DNA of 5,299 nt from an uncultured Clostridia bacterium (lineage in GTDB: Bacteria > Bacillota > Clostridia > Oscillospirales > Acutalibacteraceae). Positions 1 through 3,054 of this stretch are shown here, piece by piece. The notes beneath the pieces were generated by a model. The model ran no database searches and was not told the origin of the DNA. It saw nothing but the letters and a program-made list of their open reading frames with translations. The position numbers were made by a program, and so were the translations under genes. Each line of letters begins with the position of its first letter. Position 1 is the first letter of the stretch. The DNA is taken from positions 1 to 5,299 of the forward strand of contig CAMNDS010000067.1 in the NCBI GenBank assembly GCA_946535695.1. The letters run 5' to 3'.

Positions 1-1325
1 TTTTTTTTACAAATGCTGAAACTACTGAAACATTACGCAACATTAAAATCGGTAATTTCACTTATACGTTAGAAGACCAAACCGCGTATGTTACAAATTA
101 CAGTGTTGAATTTTTTAATAAACTTTTTGGCTCTATGACAATCCCAGAAATTGTAAAATATAAAAATAATGAATATTCTGTTAAGAATATAATGTTTGAT
201 AATAATAACGCAAAAATAAAAAATGTGACTGGTAATTCAATCTATATGGTTAATGAAAATGCATTTGAAAATTGGAGTGCATTAAAGGAAGTAACTTTTC
301 TTAATGCGAAATATATTAAATCCGGAGCATTTAAAGGCTGTGAAAAATTGACTACTGTGAATCTTCCTAAATTACGCACGGTTTATGAGAATGCATTTGA
401 AAATTGTAAAAATCTAAAAAACGTTAGTCTACCAAAAGTAACCGAAATTAAAGATAATGCTTTTAGCGGCTGTGAATCTTTACAAACTGTTGAAGTCCCA
501 AATTTAGTCGAATATGGTACAAACATCTTTAACGGGTTACCTTCGGGCGTAACTTTTAAAGTTTCATCAAAATTGAAAGATGCCGGTTTGGACAAATTAC
601 CTAACGGCGATAAAGTAAAGATAGAATTTGTCGATGGAACTACAAATGACAAATCCAGCTGGGGTGAAAAAATTATAAATAGCGGAATTGTTAACTACGT
701 CGACGATGATGGCAAAACAAGTGCCGAAGTTACTAGCAACGGGCTTATTTGGCTAAGAGAAACTTCAAACGGCTCAAGCGCTTGGTATGCAATTGATAAT
801 TCAAATTGGACTTTTAAAAAAGGCTCAAGATTTTGGGTAAAATGGCTCAGCCCAGAAGTTGACAGCGAAGAATTTAATAAATACTACAATAAATTGGACG
901 GTGAACACAAAAAGAAAGTTAAAGATAACAAATTATGGGTATTTTTAACAGGTGTTACAGATCCTGACGGCAATGAATATACGACTTGGGATAACGGATT
1001 TATAGATTATTATATTCAACTTGGTGATGATTGGGATAAAGATGACATTAATGCTATTTTCATTTCCGACGGTAAGGATAGTATTATAGAAGTTTCATAT
1101 GAAAATATGGCATCACCTGAAGGGAATACAACTGAATTTGCTAAACTTTCTATTAAACATTTTTCACCTTATGCTTTAGTCGGAGCAACAGGTGAAACAT
1201 TAACAGAAACGCCTACAAAAACACCTACCGGTTTAGTTGAAAAAACTGCTGTTTTGAGCTTTATGTTCACAGCTTCGTTGCTCTCGATTGCTGTTTTAAA
1301 CAGAAAATTTAAAATTTTTAGCTAA
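1..1325 (+). CDS. BspA-like leucine-rich-repeat surface protein, C-terminally anchored (5' end outside window)
   Basis: The frame (first full codon at 3) is open from the window edge to the TAA at 1323-1325. The ATG at 135 is internal: it has no Shine-Dalgarno, and upstream codons read IKIGNFTYTLEDQTAYVTNY, typical lead-in sequence of BspA-like proteins. The first residues, FFTNAETTE, could be the end of a signal peptide, so little may be missing. Layout: about four LRR_5 repeats of 22-23 residues (about 250-540; AF-x-x-C/W-x-x-L-x-x-V pattern); a charged linker; an unrecognised Trp/Tyr-rich domain (about 655-1180) ending in LSIKHFSPYAL; a Thr/Pro-rich stalk with TPTG at 1221-1232; a hydrophobic helix (about 1245-1298); and the basic tail NRKFKIFS. 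FSPYAL-type segments precede cell-wall anchors in many Firmicutes proteins. LRR_5 proteins usually act in adhesion or host interaction; the ligand here is unknown. Anchoring could be by sortase (TPTG is not a canonical LPXTG) or simply by the membrane helix. The LRR call is firm; the function is inferred. Confidence 0.85.
   Translation, partial: FFTNAETTETLRNIKIGNFTYTLEDQTAYVTNYSVEFFNKLFGSMTIPEIVKYKNNEYSVKNIMFDNNNAKIKNVTGNSIYMVNENAFENWSALKEVTFLNAKYIKSGAFKGCEKLTTVNLPKLRTVYENAFENCKNLKNVSLPKVTEIKDNAFSGCESLQTVEVPNLVEYGTNIFNGLPSGVTFKVSSKLKDAGLDKLPNGDKVKIEFVDGTTNDKSSWGEKIINSGIVNYVDDDGKTSAEVTSNGLIWLRETSNGSSAWYAIDNSNWTFKKGSRFWVKWLSPEVDSEEFNKYYNKLDGEHKKKVKDNKLWVFLTGVTDPDGNEYTTWDNGFIDYYIQLGDDWDKDDINAIFISDGKDSIIEVSYENMASPEGNTTEFAKLSIKHFSPYALVGATGETLTETPTKTPTGLVEKTAVLSFMFTASLLSIAVLNRKFKIFS
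255..406 (+). repeat. Near-identical DNA unit shared by two leucine-rich repeats
   Basis: The 20-mers at 255-274 and 387-406 differ at one base and both encode ENAFENW/C. They lie 132 nt (44 codons) apart, exactly two LRR units of 22 residues. The near-identity at DNA level suggests recent duplication or conversion of LRR modules, while the repeat between them has diverged. Confidence 0.7.
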
Positions 1326-1421
1326 ATTATAATTTTTATCTACAGACGCCAAAAAATCAAATCAATTTAGATTGCTGTTTTAAAAAGGAAAATAAAAATT
1401 TTTAGTTAAATTATAACTTCT
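1286..1421 (+). repeat. Imperfect direct repeat covering the 3' end of the LRR gene
   Basis: Positions 1286-1337 align without gaps to 1370-1421 at an offset of 84 nt. By my count 45 of 52 bases match. The first copy includes the last codons and stop of the LRR gene; the second lies in the intergenic region. Similarity begins abruptly at GATTGCTG in both copies; the sequence to the left is unrelated. Further downstream a weak resemblance continues (CAGACGCC near 1343 against CAAATGCC in the hairpin near 1428). The unit may therefore originally have included the hairpin, with the first copy's hairpin decayed. Confidence 0.8.
1371..1409 (+). pseudogene. Orphan C-terminal tail remnant of a paralogous surface-protein gene
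   Basis: These codons read IAVLKRKIKIFS then TAA. The end of the intact LRR gene reads IAVLNRKFKIFS then TAA, so 10 of 12 residues match and both substitutions (N to K, F to I) are tolerable in a membrane-anchor/basic tail. The remnant is in the same frame as the LRR gene but follows a TAG at 1368-1370. It has no start or ribosome-binding site and cannot be expressed on its own. I infer it is the 3' stub of a second family member left by deletion or unequal recombination, or a tandem duplication of the gene end. The match is seen directly; the origin is inferred. Confidence 0.6.
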
Positions 1422-1460
1422 CTCCGACAAATGCCGGAGAGAACAATTATCTAATTTTTT
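1418..1460 (+). terminator. CTCCG/CGGAG hairpin, probable terminator of the LRR gene
   Basis: A perfect 9-bp stem pairs 1418-1426 with 1435-1443 around an 8-nt loop. It is followed after 11 nt by a run of six T (1455-1460). It lies about 90 nt past the LRR stop codon, directly behind the duplicated tail. The T run is further from the stem than in a classical intrinsic terminator, so termination is likely but not certain. A hairpin with the same arm core occurs at 2872-2890. Confidence 0.55.
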
Positions 1461-1732
1461 AGGTATCTGTTATTAGTATTAAAAAAACTTATCATCAAAT
1501 TTTTGTGTTATTTTTTCGAAAATAGCCAATAAACTATTGACAGATATTTTTATTTGCTATAAAATAAAAATGGGTTATACCCCGAGGCAGTTGAAAAAAT
1601 AAAAATCACGATTTGATTAGCTTGATAAGTGCGAGAATAATGTTAATTGAGCGGTTTTTTAGTTTTTTTTTACAAACTGGCCTAGGTCATGGTCAATAAT
1701 ATTTCTTAATAAAAATTTTTTGGAGGTTAGTT
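1444..1732. other. Gene-free stretch: promoter and long leader of the secreted-protein gene
   Basis: I see no convincing gene here. The left half, to about 1530, is AT-rich without structure beyond the short palindrome TTTTCGAAAA. The right half holds a promoter at 1537-1565, a hairpin at the predicted transcript start, and a T-rich run (1655-1671) that has no convincing stem before it. The sequence ends in a GGAGG ribosome-binding site at 1722-1726. A 34-codon open stretch at 1595-1699 has no start signal and I do not call it. Confidence 0.6.
1537..1565 (+). promoter_or_regulatory. Sigma-A-type promoter for the secreted acidic protein
   Basis: There is a perfect -35 box TTGACA at 1537-1542, a 17-nt spacer, and a -10 box TAAAAT at 1560-1565 (5 of 6 to consensus). 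An alternative -10, TATAAA at 1558, gives a 15-nt spacer. The predicted start is near 1572, so the leader before the ATG at 1733 would be about 160 nt. GGGT-TAT-ACCC (1572-1582) can form a small hairpin at the very 5' end of this RNA. Confidence 0.6.
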
Positions 1733-2434
1733 ATGAATTTTATTTCTAAGTTGTTTACTTTGTTTGCCGTATTAAATCTTTTGTCTTTAAATTCTGCCCT
1801 GGCGGATTCTAATCCAGTCGATAGTCAATCAAGTGCCCAAGAAGTTATGCTAACTAAAGAAAGTACTTCGGACGAAAAAAACAATGGTAAAGCTGTGAAG
1901 TCTGAACATAAGGGGATGGTGAGTACTTATGAAAAAAAAATGGCCTTTTCTTACGAGATTGATGATAATGGGAAATTAATAAATGTTAAAGATTTATATA
2001 AAGATAATGTGGATATTAACGATAAATCTAAAGATGGGGAAAATAAAAATGTAAATGTTTGTTCTTACCATCAAATAACTAGTTTTGAAATTTCTGATTA
2101 CAATGATAATATAATCATTCAACTTGTCGGGAGAGAACAAAAAACTGTAAAAGAAAGTCTTGAGGCAGTTAAGTGTGATGAACAAAAAGACAACAACGAA
2201 TCATCAGAGTCAGGAGTACAAAATAGTATTTCGACGCATGAGTCCGAGAACGAGAAATCTAGCGAAAATATGAAAAATAATGATAGAATCGATGAAGACT
2301 CAGAAGCTGAAGTAAAAAATAATACTTCAATGCAAGATCCCAACGAGGGGGCTAATGAAAATATGGAAAATAATGATGGAATTGACGAAGACTCAGAAAT
2401 CGATGAAGAAAGTTATGAAAGTGAGGTTATGTAA
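1733..2434 (+). CDS. Small secreted acidic repeat protein, family not recognised
   Basis: The 233-codon frame starts at an ATG with GGAGG at 1722-1726 (6-nt spacing), which fixes the start. Residues 1-24 form a signal peptide: Lys6, the hydrophobic run LFTLFAVLNLL, and an ALA box with likely cleavage between A24 and D25. The mature protein is hydrophilic. A Ser/Glu/Lys-rich part (about 25-65) is followed by a segment that could fold (about 66-150), including AFSYEIDDNGKLINVKDLY and ITSFEISDYNDNIIIQLVG, with Cys110 and Cys148 as its only cysteines, a possible disulfide. The tail (about 150-233) is roughly one-third Asp/Glu, with an internal repeat (E178-E191 and E209-E222). There is no C-terminal membrane helix, lipobox or sorting motif, so release or loose wall attachment is expected. 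Acid-rich tails of this kind can bind cations, but that is speculation. It lies behind the LRR surface gene and has its own promoter. Confidence 0.75.
   Translation: MNFISKLFTLFAVLNLLSLNSALADSNPVDSQSSAQEVMLTKESTSDEKNNGKAVKSEHKGMVSTYEKKMAFSYEIDDNGKLINVKDLYKDNVDINDKSKDGENKNVNVCSYHQITSFEISDYNDNIIIQLVGREQKTVKESLEAVKCDEQKDNNESSESGVQNSISTHESENEKSSENMKNNDRIDEDSEAEVKNNTSMQDPNEGANENMENNDGIDEDSEIDEESYESEVM
2264..2398 (+). repeat. Two-copy repeat in the acidic tail of the secreted protein
   Basis: Positions 2264-2305 and 2357-2398 (42 nt each, offset 93 nt = 31 codons) match at 38 of 42 bases. They encode ENM-K/E-NND-R/G-IDEDSE. Weaker similarity extends upstream in each unit (VQNSIST against VKNNTSM), so the full unit is about 31 residues. 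Two of the four differences change the amino acid (K to E and R to G), both making the second copy more acidic. This looks like a recent in-frame tandem duplication. Confidence 0.8.
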
Positions 2435-2614
2435 TAAAATACTTTAGAGTCTATTAATGAGAAACGGTAGAATATAAGTATTGAAATAACAAATAGAGAT
2501 GTACGAAAAAATAGCATCTGTTTCCCAAACAAAAAAGTCTGCCAACGATAAGTAATTTGGAGGTGATGGGTAGCGATTCAAAGGTATAGAAAAGTAAATG
2601 GCGTTCTTTGGGTA

Positions 2615-2630
2615 TTTACACGCGTGTAAA
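2615..2630. promoter_or_regulatory. Perfect 16-bp palindrome, operator-like or hairpin
   Basis: TTTACACGCGTGTAAA is identical to its reverse complement. As DNA it resembles a dimeric helix-turn-helix operator with a CpG centre. As RNA it gives a 6-bp stem with a CGCG loop. Flanking bases 2602-2609 and 2642-2649 could add an outer 8-bp pairing with one mismatch and one G-U. No start codon or clear promoter lies immediately beside it, so its role is open. Confidence 0.4.
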
Positions 2631-2701
2631 CAGATGGGCTAAAAACAGCGTACTCAAATGAATATTTATATACTTACAAAAACAAGAGTATTGTTAGGCG
2701 A

Positions 2702-2724
2702 TGACACTCGATTTGAGAATGTCA
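2702..2724. other. Imperfect hairpin
   Basis: TGACA (2702-2706) pairs with TGTCA (2720-2724), and CTC (2707-2709) pairs with GAG (2715-2717). A two-base AA bulge on the right arm and a 5-nt loop complete it. The total is 8 bp, with no T run following. It may be part of a structured RNA in this intergenic stretch. Confidence 0.35.
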
Positions 2725-2821
2725 AAAAGCTATTGCTGTAAATAAAAAATGCTTATAAAAAAATAATTGCAAAGTAAAATCAAGGAAAGAGAAAGATTTA
2801 GGAAAACGTTTAGATTTACTA

Positions 2822-2859
2822 TTAAGCTTAGTTAAGCTATCGTTAAAACATTGTTAAAA
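2822..2859 (+). promoter_or_regulatory. Four helically phased TTAA hexamers, possible response-regulator site
   Basis: TTAAGC, TTAAGC, TTAAAA and TTAAAA begin at 2822, 2832, 2843 and 2854, separated by 4, 5 and 5 nt. They therefore recur about once per helical turn on the same face. OmpR/PhoB-family regulators, such as Bacillus PhoP with its TTAACA-like direct repeats, bind arrays of this geometry. In AT-rich DNA TTAA is common, and no strong promoter follows directly, so this is tentative. Confidence 0.25.
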
Positions 2860-2871
2860 AGATAGATATTT

Positions 2872-2890
2872 TCTCCGGCGTCGCCGGAGA
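2872..2890. terminator. GC-rich CTCCGG hairpin without T run
   Basis: A perfect 8-bp stem, TCTCCGGC/GCCGGAGA, closes a GTC loop and is extendable by a T-G and a T-A pair. It stands out in AT-rich surroundings and shares its arm core with the hairpin at 1418-1443. No T tract follows on either strand, so it may be a Rho-independent-like end, an RNA-stabilising or processing structure, or a dispersed palindromic element. It separates the upstream region from the alaS promoter. Confidence 0.45.
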
Positions 2891-2977
2891 GATTGACTTA
2901 ACTATTTTATTACTATATTTATACATGAAGATAATGTTTTATTAATTTATTACTTCTATTCATTTTGGCAATATCCC

Positions 2978-3010
2978 TTTAAAAAAAGTCTATTGAAAAA
3001 TTTTTTTAAA
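2978..3010. repeat. A/T inverted repeat overlapping the alaS promoter
   Basis: TTTAAAAAAA (2978-2987) is perfectly complementary to TTTTTTTAAA (3001-3010) across a 13-nt gap that contains the -35 box. A and T runs of this length are frequent in such DNA. The long A tract just upstream of -35 may simply act as an UP element. Confidence 0.35.
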
Positions 3011-3021
3011 ACCGATATTAT
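2993..3021 (+). promoter_or_regulatory. Sigma-A-type promoter of alaS
   Basis: There is a -35 box TTGAAA (2993-2998), a 17-nt spacer, and a -10 box TATTAT (3016-3021), each 5 of 6 to consensus. Transcription would start near 3028, leaving a leader of only about 27 nt that contains GGAGGT at 3038-3043. That is too short for a T-box. A second, weaker candidate (TTGACT at 2893 with TATATT at 2914 or TATTTA at 2916) lies further upstream. Confidence 0.6.
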
Positions 3022-3054
3022 ATCAAAAGTATGATTCGGAGGTTCTTTTAAACC

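Larger units (their letters stand above)
2435..2992. other. Long intergenic stretch with several inverted repeats, no gene recognised
   Basis: No open frame here has both a plausible start and protein-like content, and I recognise no tRNA, tmRNA, RNase P, SRP RNA or T-box signature. The centre (2541-2720) is about 37% G+C by my count, richer than the flanks. It contains a 16-bp palindrome, an imperfect hairpin at 2702-2724, phased TTAA hexamers at 2822-2859 and a GC-rich hairpin at 2872-2890. It could hold an unannotated RNA, a long 3' untranslated region of the secreted-protein gene, or a decayed gene. Confidence 0.5.

Noticed and set aside
383..652. Minus-strand open frame opposite the LRR region
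   Set aside because: It is antisense to clear LRR coding sequence, has no ribosome-binding site, and its product shows no recognisable pattern.
1570..1602. Possible leader peptide MGYTPRQLKK
   Set aside because: Its ATG lies at or before the predicted transcription start and has no Shine-Dalgarno.
1655..1671. T-rich run as an intrinsic terminator of an upstream small RNA
   Set aside because: The preceding 40 nt do not form a stable stem; only weak partial complementarity (CTTGAT against ATTGAG) is present.
1595..1699. 34-codon open stretch in the leader reading LISARIMLIERFF and ending TGLGHGQ
   Set aside because: It has no start codon with a ribosome-binding site, is largely driven by T runs, and I recognise no family. 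It could be a decayed fragment but nothing supports that.
2564..2589. GGAGG followed by ATG (MGSDSKV, near 2559-2589) as a small gene
   Set aside because: The spacing of about 2 nt is too short and the product would be seven residues.
2599..2661. Open stretch reading GIYTRVNRWAKNSV, resembling the GVYTRV motif near the C-terminus of trypsin-like proteases
   Set aside because: The YTRV codons lie within the 16-bp palindrome, which gives YTRV on the opposite strand too. The rest of a protease domain (Ser-His-Asp motifs) is absent, a stop lies just upstream, and stretches of 24 codons are common by chance here.
2435..2890. T-box riboswitch for alaS, tmRNA, RNase P or SRP RNA
   Set aside because: I looked for the T-box AGGGTGG-ACCGCG bulge, the RNase P GAGGAAAGTC motif, the tmRNA CCA end and the SRP GGAAGCAGC loop region, and found none.
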